Positions 44,439 to 52,962 of a stretch of DNA of 64,000 bases are shown here, in pieces. Origin of the DNA: CAYRLW01 sp964425215 (GTDB taxonomy: Bacteria; Spirochaetota; Spirochaetia; Treponematales; Breznakiellaceae); contig CAYRLW010000011.1 of NCBI GenBank assembly GCA_964425215.1, positions 10,416 through 74,415 on the forward strand, in the 5' to 3' direction. The translations under genes and the position numbers were made by a program. Every line of letters starts with the position of its first letter. The stretch's first letter is position 1. The notes under the pieces were generated by a model. That model was not told the origin of the DNA, did no database searches, and saw only the letters and a list, made by a program, of their open reading frames with translations.

Positions 44439-46069
44439 ATTCCTGGCCAACCCTCCAAGAATACAATCAAGCCCTTATGCGGAAGGACCTTTCCCAGGCC
44501 CTCGCCAGGCCGGACGTGGAAGGGAGCTCTATTCAGACTAACGCCTACGGCCTCCCCAACGCCCTCTCGGGAGGTTTCGCTTATATCTATCAGCTTACAT
44601 TGAAGGATGGGAGCCAAAAGGCGTTCCGGCTTTTTCACTCCCTACAGAGCGAACGAATCGGGGACCTACGGCGCGCCTACCATTTGGTTGGCCAGCTTCG
44701 TAGCACGAATCCGGAGCTCCGTCCCTATTTTGTGGACGCCCAATGGATCAATGGGTCCCTCATTGAGACCTACGGGACCGTACCGGCGATTTTAATGGAT
44801 TGGGTGAACGCCCCCGTCCTTTCTTCCTGGTTAGAGAAAAATCATACCCAAAAACAAAGGCTCCGGGGACTGCGGAATAAACTTTTGGCCCTGCAAAATA
44901 CCCTGGAGTCCTCCCAGATAATCCACGGTGATATCCAGGCGAATAATATCGCCGTGGGCCCCCGTAACAGGATTATCCTGTTGGATTACGATAGCGTTAG
45001 TACATGGAACGATTTCAACTCCCGCTGGGAAACGGGGCATATCCATTTTCAGCACCCGGATCCCCAGCGGCAGGTGGAAGCCGTGGACCGCTTTCCCTTC
45101 CTCGTACTGGATCTGGGACTCGCGCTTTTGGAATGGGAAAGCCAATTATTCCAGCGCTTTAGCTTGGGGGAAAACGTACTTTTTACGGCGGACGATTTTT
45201 CCCATCCCCGGGAAAGCCCCCTGATCCAGCAGGCCGCGTCCCTTCCGGCTTTTTCGCGCTCCTGCGAGCTATTCATAGCCATCTGCGAAGGCCCCGCCAG
45301 CGGAGTTCCCACCCTGGAGCAATTCCATGAGATTGCCCAAATACCCGAAAACCTGGAAGAGACAGCCAAAACCATACAAACATCCCTATCGGATATACCC
45401 AGTTCAGGGTCGATCAACGCACCGGAAACCAGCTCCCGTTCTACCAGTCCAAACCCGTATCGATCGGTCTATCCGGTCTATTCACCCTCGGCCTTTTTAA
45501 CCGCCAGTCCTGCGCTGGTAGGTCAGCGGATAGAGCTAATCGGATGGATAATCGATATCAAAACGGGAAAAACAAAGTACGGCGCCCCGTATGTATTTGT
45601 CAATTTTAACGACTGGCGAAGCGGAGGCATCAAACTTATTTTTTGGTCCGAGGGACTTTCTGCGTTTGGGGACCAACAGCCCGACCGGTCTTGGATAGGC
45701 CGGTGGATAAGCGCCACGGGCATGGTGGATGAACCGTACCTGTACGAACGTCTTGGGGTGTACCAATATTCCATCACCATTACCGATCCCAGCCAAATCC
45801 GTTTTATACCAGAGGGAGAAGCAAAACGCCGCCTCGGAACGGACACCCAGAGCCTCTCCATCCAACAAACCCAAAAAACCCTAAGCAACACCGAACTCCT
45901 ACGCCGCCTTACGCCGCCCTCCAGTTCCCCGCCCGCCACAGCCGGTTTCCCGGTCGGACAACAAAGCGGAAATACACCCGGACAAAGCTCCAAATCCTCA
46001 GGCTCGTGGCTCTATGTTCTCGGCATACTGGGCTTTATTTTCTGGTTGATTTTTTCGCGAAAGAAGTAA
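44435..46069 (+). CDS. Protein kinase with OB-fold and C-terminal membrane anchor
   Basis: The 544-aa protein has a compact kinase fold: IIHGDIQANNIAV (~161-173, the catalytic HxD loop with Asn) and IILLDYDSVS (~180-189, the DFG equivalent as DYD). The glycine loop (NALSGGFAYIY) is divergent. A Ser-rich linker leads to an OB-fold-like domain (~355-460: LVGQRIELIGWIIDIKTGK). One membrane helix (WLYVLGILGFIFWLIF) and a basic tail end it. It completes the TerY-P-like set, and the tail would anchor the kinase at the inner membrane beside the transglutaminase protein. Confidence 0.75.
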   Translation: MNSWPTLQEYNQALMRKDLSQALARPDVEGSSIQTNAYGLPNALSGGFAYIYQLTLKDGSQKAFRLFHSLQSERIGDLRRAYHLVGQLRSTNPELRPYFVDAQWINGSLIETYGTVPAILMDWVNAPVLSSWLEKNHTQKQRLRGLRNKLLALQNTLESSQIIHGDIQANNIAVGPRNRIILLDYDSVSTWNDFNSRWETGHIHFQHPDPQRQVEAVDRFPFLVLDLGLALLEWESQLFQRFSLGENVLFTADDFSHPRESPLIQQAASLPAFSRSCELFIAICEGPASGVPTLEQFHEIAQIPENLEETAKTIQTSLSDIPSSGSINAPETSSRSTSPNPYRSVYPVYSPSAFLTASPALVGQRIELIGWIIDIKTGKTKYGAPYVFVNFNDWRSGGIKLIFWSEGLSAFGDQQPDRSWIGRWISATGMVDEPYLYERLGVYQYSITITDPSQIRFIPEGEAKRRLGTDTQSLSIQQTQKTLSNTELLRRLTPPSSSPPATAGFPVGQQSGNTPGQSSKSSGSWLYVLGILGFIFWLIFSRKK

Positions 46070-46113
46070 GGGGGGAATATCCGTATCGACCCTCGGATTA
46101 TTTTTCCGTGAAG

Positions 46114-47169
46114 TTAGGTGACGTTTTTGTCAGTGCTATAATGTTCCAAGGTTTCCCTCAGATCTTCGAGTATTTCCATCCGTAAAAAGTCTGGCTCTAA
46201 GATCTGGGCAGAAGGACCAAAGCTCAGTACCCAGCGCTTTAATTCATAGGCACCGGCTGTATGGACCGTTAGAATCAAAGTCCCATCTTCCTGTTGCTCT
46301 AGTCCCGATCCTTCGGGCCACCTCAGTTCCTGAATATACGGGGCCTGTTCCTCGGAGAATCGTATGCGCGCGGTAAAGGGCTCTCCAAGAATGATACCAA
46401 AGGGATCATTAATCCATGGGGTAGGATTAAAATTGGTCGGCGTTTCAAAATCCTCTTCGGTAATCTCTATCTTTTTAATCCGCTCTACCGCTAAAATACG
46501 AATATGCCCATAGTAGGGGACAAATACAAAAAGGTACAAATTGCCATTCTTTTCTATCAATGTCAGGGGATGGATCCGGTATGTTTTTGTGGTACCAGTA
46601 GAAATTGCCTGGTATGATACGATACAAACCGATTGTTCCTGAATCCCCTGAAGGATTGTTTTTATGAGTCTCCCCGTGGCATCTTTATAGCCCTTGGTGA
46701 GTTCTGGAGCCTTTAGAATAGTGGGATGGATAGGTCCAGTTTCCCTGATTGAGGGTCCTCCACCGCCGGCGGAGAATACATCAATCCTATCATTCAAAAC
46801 ATATCCCCCTTCGGATAAAAGGGGAGCCAGTTTTTGTTTTAACCGTGCAAGCTCCCCCGCAACTGCTGGGATTCTTGAAGCATCCTTAAAAAGATATTCA
46901 AGAAGTACCGCATCTTCTCTGCTAAATTGAACTTTAGGAAAGGGGAGCCACCAGCGCAGGTTATCCCGTTCTTCATTCAAATGAATTACCCGCTCTTTGC
47001 CATCAAAGTCGTCATAGAGGGGATAGCCAAGATCCTCTAGAGTATCCAGAAGCCGGTAAACGGATCGACGGGATATCCCCAGGTGCTCTTCTAACTCTTT
47101 AATCTTTGCCCCCGAAGCCCGTGATATGAGCCGTGCGGCCGCAAGCAGTTCAGATAACCGTTTGTACAT
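46114..47169 (-). CDS. WYL-domain transcription regulator
   Basis: The 351-aa protein has a DeoR-type winged helix at the N-terminus (IKELEEHLGISRRSVYRLLDTL) and a WYL-like ligand domain (~165-250, containing CIVSYQ and RIHPLTLIEKNGNLYLFVFV), then a WCX-like C-terminal domain. WYL regulators often control phage defence or DNA-damage genes and sense nucleic-acid-like ligands. GGGAGGAATC precedes the ATG, and a TATAAT (RC of ~47197-47202) is upstream. It lies 27 nt after the double-AAA gene on the same strand and is convergent with the kinase operon. Confidence 0.85.
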   Translation of the reverse strand: MYKRLSELLAAARLISRASGAKIKELEEHLGISRRSVYRLLDTLEDLGYPLYDDFDGKERVIHLNEERDNLRWWLPFPKVQFSREDAVLLEYLFKDASRIPAVAGELARLKQKLAPLLSEGGYVLNDRIDVFSAGGGGPSIRETGPIHPTILKAPELTKGYKDATGRLIKTILQGIQEQSVCIVSYQAISTGTTKTYRIHPLTLIEKNGNLYLFVFVPYYGHIRILAVERIKKIEITEEDFETPTNFNPTPWINDPFGIILGEPFTARIRFSEEQAPYIQELRWPEGSGLEQQEDGTLILTVHTAGAYELKRWVLSFGPSAQILEPDFLRMEILEDLRETLEHYSTDKNVT

Positions 47170-47196
47170 GATTCCTCCCGATGCATATTCCTATCA

Positions 47197-49230
47197 TTAT
47201 ATCACAGAGGTGAATCCAATAGCCCTTTGCAAGTGGTGACGAGCCTTAAGTTCCGCCTGGAGCTCAGCAAGAACGTAGGCCCAATCTATACATTCGCTAA
47301 AAGCTAAACGTTGGGCTACAATCGCAAAATCTCCAGGGACTAAGCCATCCAGATTTTTTATACCCGCAACCAATTCTTCATCCCAGGATATATGAGAAAA
47401 ATAACGTTTAGCTAACGCAAGCCGCTGTTCTGTGGTAGGTATTAAAAACTCAACTTTAAATGAAAATCGCCGAAAACTGGCTCCGTCAAGAGCTTTTACA
47501 AAGTTAGTAGTAGCAATAAAAAGTCCTTTAAAGCTTTCCATCTGGGTAAGAAATTCATTGGTTTGGCTACGTTCCCAGCTCCGTTCATTCAGTTCCCTGT
47601 TTAATATAAACGAATCCGCCTCGTCTACAATAAGGACGCCCCCCTCCGCCTCTTGAAATACGTCCCGAATCAGCGTCTCCGTAACACCCACAAAGGGGCT
47701 TAAAAGATCGCTAGCCCTTGTGACTACCGGTATAAGGTTAAGTTCCCTGGCGATATGCATGGCTAAGGCTGTTTTCCCTGTACCCGGAATACCATAAAAA
47801 AGTACGTTTACCCCCTTCTTAATTTGGGGGAAATTTAGATGCCATTTTTTCAGGCGACTTATAAGTTCCTGGGGGGCTAAGGATAGATGCAAAGCGGCCA
47901 TATCAATATCATTAATAGGCAGGCTCTTTACAGGTTGAGGTAAAAAAAGTTCTTCGCTACGAGTAAGCATGTCCCGCGCCACAGCGTAGATTTGATCTGG
48001 ATCCCTGCCTTCATCTTTAAGCACTGAACATATTTCATATACCTGACGAATTCGAGCTGGATTAGTCCGATATTCTCGGGCTAAATTTTGTAACTCTGCG
48101 GGCGTAAAAAGGCTTGAGGACCGATTCATAGAATCCCAAATACGTTTACGATATTGATACGTTGCGGTTTTAAATCCGATGAGAATGTGCATACGTCTTA
48201 ATACGGATTGAGGGATCCCGTTGATCTGATTGGTAATAAAAATTATTTTTATCTGAACCTTTTCAAGAAATTGGTTAACGATTGCTTTTAAGCTAGATGG
48301 GCCACCTCTTGGTCCCTGTGGTTCCGAGCTGTTCAGAAGAAGGTCAGCTTCATCAATAATTAGAACTTCCCGAAGGGGGTCTAAAAGCTTTGAGCATAGA
48401 TAGAGGGATGAGATGGGTCTACTGCCATCATCGTCATCGGTCATTAAACTATAAGGGGTAAGTCCGCACGAAAGTGGTAAAGCTTTGCTCAATTCCGATT
48501 TGCCCGTACCAGGTTCTCCATAGAACAGTAAAAAAGCAGGCCCCTTACGTTTCATGGCGGACTGGGCTGAAAGTAGGGTTTCTTCTGGAAGATTAAAGGT
48601 CTCTAGGGGATAAAAAGGTGATTCCAGTGTCTGCATTACATAGGATGATAAGGAACGCCCAGTGGTATCCTCAAGATAGGAAACTATAGCAGAGTTGATG
48701 TTAACAGTGATTATATAGTTTTGGGGTTGAAATAGAAAATTCTGATTATTTGCAAACAAGCCCCGCTTTGAAAGATAGCTACGATCATTTAGTTCTTCAA
48801 GAAGTTTATGCCGATTCAAAGGAACATACAAAGAAAATATTTTTATTTTATTTTGTATTGAAAGGTCATCATAATAATTATTAAAAGAATATATACGATA
48901 ATTCAGGTATAAGAATTCTAAAATTTTGATGTGGTGCGGTCTTAAGCTAAAACGATCCACTAATTCTTTTAGCTTTTCATGTTCCTGAGTTATTTCTGTA
49001 ATTTGCATAAAATAATTTTCTATATTTTTCCAAATATTTTCCTTTATGAACGTATCCAAATCGGAATAACCATCTTTAGTTATTCCGATTAAATAATCTG
49101 GTAGTGGTAATTCTACAAGAGAAAAATAATCTTGTATTAGAGTATAAAGTTTGTCATTTTTTTCTAAACTCTTGCAGATTTGTAATAAGAGATCCGCATA
49201 TCTAATATACCAATAGTCTATAGTTTTCAT
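47197..49230 (-). CDS. Protein with two AAA+ ATPase domains
   Basis: The 677-aa protein has an unrecognised helical N-terminal part (~1-215) and two AAA+ modules. The first has FYGEPGTGKSELS (~240) and VLIIDEADLLL (~296). The second has FYGIPGTGKTALA (~481), VLIVDEADSFIL (~531) and IATTNFVKALD. The tandem layout suggests a hexameric unfoldase or remodelling machine. The start ATG at 49230 is set by TTAGGAGA; the longer frame to 49344 lies upstream of a likely TATAAT. Its N-terminal half is AT-rich compared with the window, suggesting foreign origin. The function is unknown. Confidence 0.75.
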   Translation of the reverse strand: MKTIDYWYIRYADLLLQICKSLEKNDKLYTLIQDYFSLVELPLPDYLIGITKDGYSDLDTFIKENIWKNIENYFMQITEITQEHEKLKELVDRFSLRPHHIKILEFLYLNYRIYSFNNYYDDLSIQNKIKIFSLYVPLNRHKLLEELNDRSYLSKRGLFANNQNFLFQPQNYIITVNINSAIVSYLEDTTGRSLSSYVMQTLESPFYPLETFNLPEETLLSAQSAMKRKGPAFLLFYGEPGTGKSELSKALPLSCGLTPYSLMTDDDDGSRPISSLYLCSKLLDPLREVLIIDEADLLLNSSEPQGPRGGPSSLKAIVNQFLEKVQIKIIFITNQINGIPQSVLRRMHILIGFKTATYQYRKRIWDSMNRSSSLFTPAELQNLAREYRTNPARIRQVYEICSVLKDEGRDPDQIYAVARDMLTRSEELFLPQPVKSLPINDIDMAALHLSLAPQELISRLKKWHLNFPQIKKGVNVLFYGIPGTGKTALAMHIARELNLIPVVTRASDLLSPFVGVTETLIRDVFQEAEGGVLIVDEADSFILNRELNERSWERSQTNEFLTQMESFKGLFIATTNFVKALDGASFRRFSFKVEFLIPTTEQRLALAKRYFSHISWDEELVAGIKNLDGLVPGDFAIVAQRLAFSECIDWAYVLAELQAELKARHHLQRAIGFTSVI

Positions 49231-49253
49231 TGACTGTCTCCTAATTAAAAGAC

Positions 49254-49327
49254 AGCATGATACTGTGCCATTTCTGGTCACAAATGTACCTGATAAATTA
49301 TAGCATGAACTGTGCCCTGAAATGACA
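49254..49327. promoter_or_regulatory. Repeated operator-like motif in a divergent promoter region
   Basis: AGCATGATACTGTGCC at about 49254 recurs as AGCATGAACTGTGCC at about 49302, 48 bp apart, on either side of a likely TATAAT for the double-AAA gene. The duplication between divergent genes suggests a regulator site, possibly for the WYL protein. The second copy, read on the minus strand, also loosely resembles a sigma-54 box (GGGCAC-N5-ATGCT). Confidence 0.45.
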
Positions 49328-49350
49328 TGCATTAGTAGTAGCATAATGTT

Positions 49351-49824
49351 ATGTTTTTAATTGAAGCAGAAGATAAATACATTGTAATTCGATCCACACA
49401 GGGACACATTTTAGGCCGATGTATAGGGAAAGGAAGAGTTGTAACAGCTGTTAAAGAAAAATATTTTTTGATACAGGAAGATAATACTTTTATTAGTTTT
49501 GAGACAAAACTACTTTCTTCATCAAAAGAAAGCAAGCCTTTTAAAAGTCTGGAATTAGGTCGCTACAAGCGAAAAGGTCACACATTTTTGGATGCCACTG
49601 AAGAATTTTATCTCTTACAACAAGGGCCCTGGTATATAACTATCGATCCCTATTCTCAAGGTATCGCCCGTGATAATATGGGTGAACCTCTTGTTGGTAT
49701 AAGGACTGTTACCACCAATTACGAAAAGAAAGAACGAAAAGACCTTATAGGATTTCAGCACGGTACATTTATTTATTTTTATAATCAGTTGTTTAATTTG
49801 ATAACGATAGAAAAGATTGAATGA
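49351..49824 (+). CDS. Hypothetical protein, 157 aa
   Basis: I do not recognise the family. The protein is rich in short beta strands (YIVIRSTQGHILGRCIGKGRV, then FYLLQQGPWYITIDPYS), has no membrane segment, and is AT-rich in codon use like its neighbours. It is divergent from the double-AAA gene, with the repeated operator-like motif between. A CATAAT lies just 3 nt before the ATG, so the start may be leaderless or slightly downstream. It may be a partner of the AAA protein. Confidence 0.5.
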   Translation: MFLIEAEDKYIVIRSTQGHILGRCIGKGRVVTAVKEKYFLIQEDNTFISFETKLLSSSKESKPFKSLELGRYKRKGHTFLDATEEFYLLQQGPWYITIDPYSQGIARDNMGEPLVGIRTVTTNYEKKERKDLIGFQHGTFIYFYNQLFNLITIEKIE

Positions 49825-49870
49825 GAATATTGGCTTAACAAATACCTAGGTTTGATTAATAATATTCATA

Positions 49871-50563
49871 GGGTACCTCTAAAAACTCATGGGTTATGAT
49901 ATAATCCAGCTATGAAACAGCGCGGCTTTTTTGTAGACGCCAGCTGGATAAAGAAAAACGATGAAACCCATTTTGGATACAAGAATCACGTAAAAGCCGA
50001 CAAAGATAGTAAGCTCATCGTAAAATACGAAGTCACATCAGCCGAAGTGCACGACAGCCAAGTTTTACAGGAGCTCGTAGAAAAAAGGTAAGACAAAGTA
50101 CTATATGCCGATTGCGCGTACAAAGGTGAAGAAATTGAAAAATATCTTGGTAAGAAAATTGAAAATAAGATTTGCTAAAAGAGATATCGGAACAAACCTT
50201 TGACGGAAGAACAGAAGAGGTGGAATAAAGAGAAATCAAAAATACGCGTCCGTGTAGCACATATATTTGGATTCATGACCAATTCGATGAAAGGAATGAT
50301 GATTCGCTATATAGGCTTGGTGAGAGCTAAGTTCGCCATTGGAATGATGAACCTCGTGTACAATATGTGCCGATATGGATTCCTCAAGGTGACCCGAGCA
50401 TAGGGGCAGTCCGCCCTTTTCTCCAGAACGGGGAAGATCGGGTGACGATAACAGGGCAATAAGCTCGGTTTTCGTCGCTTCATCAAATAAAGTGACCGCA
50501 CCTACTATAGAGAAACCGTCGGTGAGAAATCCTTACGTTTAAACGTCGTTTTTAGAGGTACCC
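49871..50563 (+). mobile_element. Internally deleted IS5-type element
   Basis: GGGTACCTCTAAAAAC (49871-49886) is repeated inverted as GTTTTTAGAGGTACCC (50548-50563), perfect 16-bp ends. The 693-bp unit contains only the 3' part of a transposase with two stops, so it could move only with help from elsewhere. Confidence 0.75.
49912..50403 (+). pseudogene. IS5-family transposase remnant
   Basis: The frame starts just after the left end with MKQRGFFVDASWIKKNDE and contains FGYKNHVKADKDSKLIVKYE, VLYADCAYKGEE and RVRVAHIFGFMTNSMKGM, the C-terminal half of an IS4/IS5-type DDE transposase. In-frame TAA codons at 50089 and 50176 interrupt it. The N-terminal half, including the first catalytic Asp, is gone. 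Confidence 0.75.
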
Positions 50564-50584
50564 TTTAAATTGTAAAAATACTGC

Positions 50585-50627
50585 ATGAGCCTCTTTTAAA
50601 AGTAACAGATTTTTAAAAGAGGCTCAT
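50585..50627. terminator. Strong hairpin after the 386-aa gene
   Basis: ATGAGCCTCTTTTAAAA faces TTTTAAAAGAGGCTCAT with a 9-nt loop. It lies 5 nt beyond the stop of the minus-strand gene. The A/T-rich stem end provides a U tract on either strand, so it may terminate in both directions. Confidence 0.65.
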
Positions 50628-50631
50628 AAGA

Positions 50632-51792
50632 TCACCAATTTTCAATATCAATTTCTTTTAATAATCTTTTAACTTCTAATAAACTGGTTTTAATTCTATC
50701 TTTATTTATTTCAAGTTCGTCTTTTAAAAAATCTAGTTCATCCGATTTAATGATTTGTTCATTAAGAAGAGAACTCTCAGATTTAGGTTCTTTTACTTTT
50801 TTTATTGAAGCTAACAAAAGCAATGTTAGATCGGCTACTCGATTAATAGGTACTTCTTCACTTTGTCGAGACCACTGTTCTCCAGTATACCGAAATATCT
50901 TAATAGAAGCAGATTCATTGTCATATTGAGCATGCCCAATAGATAAGTATTTCGCATCATCATTTACACCAGTAAAAACTGAATAATCAGCCGCGATTAT
51001 TGGTTTATGGGATAAATGCATAGGAATATTTATTTTTATACTATCTTCCTCTTTTTCCGGTTCTAAGTTTAATTCTTCTGTATTAGAAACAAGCACTTTG
51101 CTTTTTAAAAATGATAATGCTTCATTGTTTTCCTTATTCAAAAATGCATTCCATTTGCTCCAATTAAAATATTTTGACGCATGTTGAATAAAAGATAATT
51201 TTAATGTTTTTTTATTAATCTCTAAACTTGCAGTTCTAGCATATGCAGTTCCGATACCGTCTAGCCACTTTACTGGCGTAAAAGGTATATTTAAATCTTT
51301 CATAGCTTCATTAAAACTATTGGAAGCTGAAACCCCTATAAAGATACAATCAGTGGGATTTAAAATCTTGACTACTGCTAGAAATATTTCCCATGACCTA
51401 AAAAAATCAGAATAACTCGGTCTCTCTTTTACCCTATAGTCCATGAGACGTTGTACAAAGTTATAAAATGCTATTTGTTTCCAAAATAATTCTTTATCAA
51501 ATTTGTTAGTTTTTAGCAACACTTTATGAATATTATCATAAGTTTTATTATCCCAGTCTTTAATTATAGGGCATTCATAAACACAATTTCGAGTCAATTC
51601 CTTATCATTAATTGTTGTTTCAAATCCCCTTTTATATTCATCATCACTTTCAGCAATTTGATAATGGGATTCGCCAACTATTAATATCCTTCGCTTATTG
51701 TTTTTATACTCCTTTCCAACCCATGGAAGCCAGGTTAAGCCATTAACTTTCAGGAGATCTCCATCATATCCATTATCTAACAAATCTTTCAT
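50632..51792 (-). CDS. Hypothetical protein, possibly UDG-like fold
   Basis: The 386-aa protein is AT-rich in coding and unlike its flanks. Residues ~30-220 include RRILIVGESHYQ, FYNFVQRLM, NPTDCIFIGVSA and FIQHASKYFNWSKW. The pattern GES-x-Y, FYNF and a late His resembles uracil-DNA-glycosylase-like folds, but I cannot confirm it. The C-terminal ~150 residues contain a separate strand-rich part (IKIFRYTGEQW) and a charged helical tail. AAGGAG lies before the ATG. It is flanked by IS debris on both sides, suggesting transfer. Confidence 0.55.
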   Translation of the reverse strand: MKDLLDNGYDGDLLKVNGLTWLPWVGKEYKNNKRRILIVGESHYQIAESDDEYKRGFETTINDKELTRNCVYECPIIKDWDNKTYDNIHKVLLKTNKFDKELFWKQIAFYNFVQRLMDYRVKERPSYSDFFRSWEIFLAVVKILNPTDCIFIGVSASNSFNEAMKDLNIPFTPVKWLDGIGTAYARTASLEINKKTLKLSFIQHASKYFNWSKWNAFLNKENNEALSFLKSKVLVSNTEELNLEPEKEEDSIKINIPMHLSHKPIIAADYSVFTGVNDDAKYLSIGHAQYDNESASIKIFRYTGEQWSRQSEEVPINRVADLTLLLLASIKKVKEPKSESSLLNEQIIKSDELDFLKDELEINKDRIKTSLLEVKRLLKEIDIENW

Positions 51793-51827
51793 TTTTTTCT
51801 CCTTCTTAAAATAAAATTATGTCAGTC

Positions 51828-51891
51828 GAGATATTGTCAATAGTTGTGGATGGGAAATTCGGACGATTCCCCGGTCAGGTTGCCGTTTCAT
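51828..51891 (-). mobile_element. Orphan end of the IS256-family element
   Basis: About 64 bp match the left end of the full element (GAGATATTGTCAATAGTTGT, then GGACGATTCCCCGGTCAGGT) with roughly 90% identity, in the same orientation as 36115. It includes the last transposase codons. Nothing else of the IS remains here. It is the first part of a 464-bp gap (51793-52256) filled with IS debris. Confidence 0.8.
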
Positions 51892-51936
51892 GTGTATTCC
51901 GATGAAACCTGCCACTTAATTGGTACTAAAAAAGGA

Positions 51937-52104
51937 TTATGGTGATGGCAGGTTTGTGTCAATAGTTTTAAACATTTTTCGTAAAGGATCTCTCTTAAAT
52001 TCTATTTTTTCATCATTGGAGAAGAATCGATCGCAGATAGCGTCGGTTACCGTGAGTTCGCCGATGACTTCGTGCCAGCTATCAAAGGGGCGTTGGGAGA
52101 CCGC
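51937..52104 (-). pseudogene. istB: IS21-family IstB remnant
   Basis: The last ~55 codons of an IstB ATPase remain: AVSQRPFDSWHEVIGELTVT, then AICDRFFSNDEKIEFKRDP and a normal stop. The upstream part is cut exactly at the start of the 65-bp palindromic element at 52104. Confidence 0.75.
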
Positions 52105-52168
52105 ACTATAAGTCAAGATAGTTGAGACGAAAAATATTTAGGAGGCTCAACTATCTTGACATATTCCG
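52104..52168 (+). repeat. 65-bp palindromic element, right copy
   Basis: GTCAAGATAGTTGAG (52112-52126) faces CTCAACTATCTTGAC (52146-52160), a perfect 15-bp stem. The 65 bp match 19359-19423 at 60 positions in the same direction. It abuts the broken istB and marks the right edge of the accessory region. The remaining 88 bp to the next gene hold nothing clear. Confidence 0.85.
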
Positions 52169-52256
52169 AACCCTTTTTAGTCTATTACCATTGTACAGGG
52201 CTGTTTTCCAATCTGTAACCATAGCTAAAAAAATATTCGGGAATGGGCAAAGCTAC

Positions 52257-52895
52257 TTATTCCACCACCAACTGCATAGGCTTGCCGCTCAACAGAAATG
52301 CCATAGAGACTTCTACTATACAGAAGCCTTTGTATGGTATCAATGTAGCTTCCATAGTTTCTCCCGAATCGATTTCATACAGCGTAGCTTTTTTAGGCGA
52401 TGGTACTACGGATGCGTCAATAATCAGGCGATATTTAAAGCCCGAAAGAATAGCCGCGGCCATTTGGTTACTTTCATCCACTTTTTCTGAACTGGTAGCG
52501 CTCACATCGACCACAAGAGTTTTATCTTTTAAATAAGGGAAAAAGAGCGGCGTATTGGTTTCTGCCTGTATCGCGGGCGCTTCCTTTGGTGGATAACGTA
52601 AAGAAATATTTAGGCCAGATTCTAGGGAGGTATCAATACCATCCGCTGACACTAGAAGCTCTGGGGGTATGGAGTCCTTCATCTGTTGTATCTGTTCATC
52701 CGTAAAGCTAAGGGACGACATATCCGTATTACCCCCATAACTTTGCGCCATGGAGATCAAGGCCTTTTGAATAACCAGCCGGGTGTTCGTTACCATACCA
52801 CCCTGGTCCATACGAACGTATTGGGTTATCTCGATACAGGAATTTAACAGAAGAGCGAGGGGAATAAGCATAACCAACAGAAATTTGTACTTCAT
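52257..52895 (-). CDS. Lipoprotein, 212 aa
   Basis: The protein begins MKYKFLLVMLIPLALLLNSC, a signal peptide with lipobox LLNSC, so it should be lipid-anchored. The mature part alternates strands and short helices (ITQYVRMDQGGMVTNTRLVIQ, LIIDASVVPSPKKATLYEID). The family is not recognised. AAAGGAGTCC lies before the ATG. It follows the response-regulator gene by 67 nt and may be its last co-transcribed member. Confidence 0.7.
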   Translation of the reverse strand: MKYKFLLVMLIPLALLLNSCIEITQYVRMDQGGMVTNTRLVIQKALISMAQSYGGNTDMSSLSFTDEQIQQMKDSIPPELLVSADGIDTSLESGLNISLRYPPKEAPAIQAETNTPLFFPYLKDKTLVVDVSATSSEKVDESNQMAAAILSGFKYRLIIDASVVPSPKKATLYEIDSGETMEATLIPYKGFCIVEVSMAFLLSGKPMQLVVE

Positions 52896-52962
52896 CAGCG
52901 GGACTCCTTTTAAAATAAATTATAAGATACCCGCTGATGGTTTTCCACAACCGGCTTCCGAG

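Noticed and set aside
19359..52168. Prophage or integrase-borne island with att sites
   Set aside because: No integrase, tRNA target or phage structural genes are seen; the bracket elements look like IS ends.
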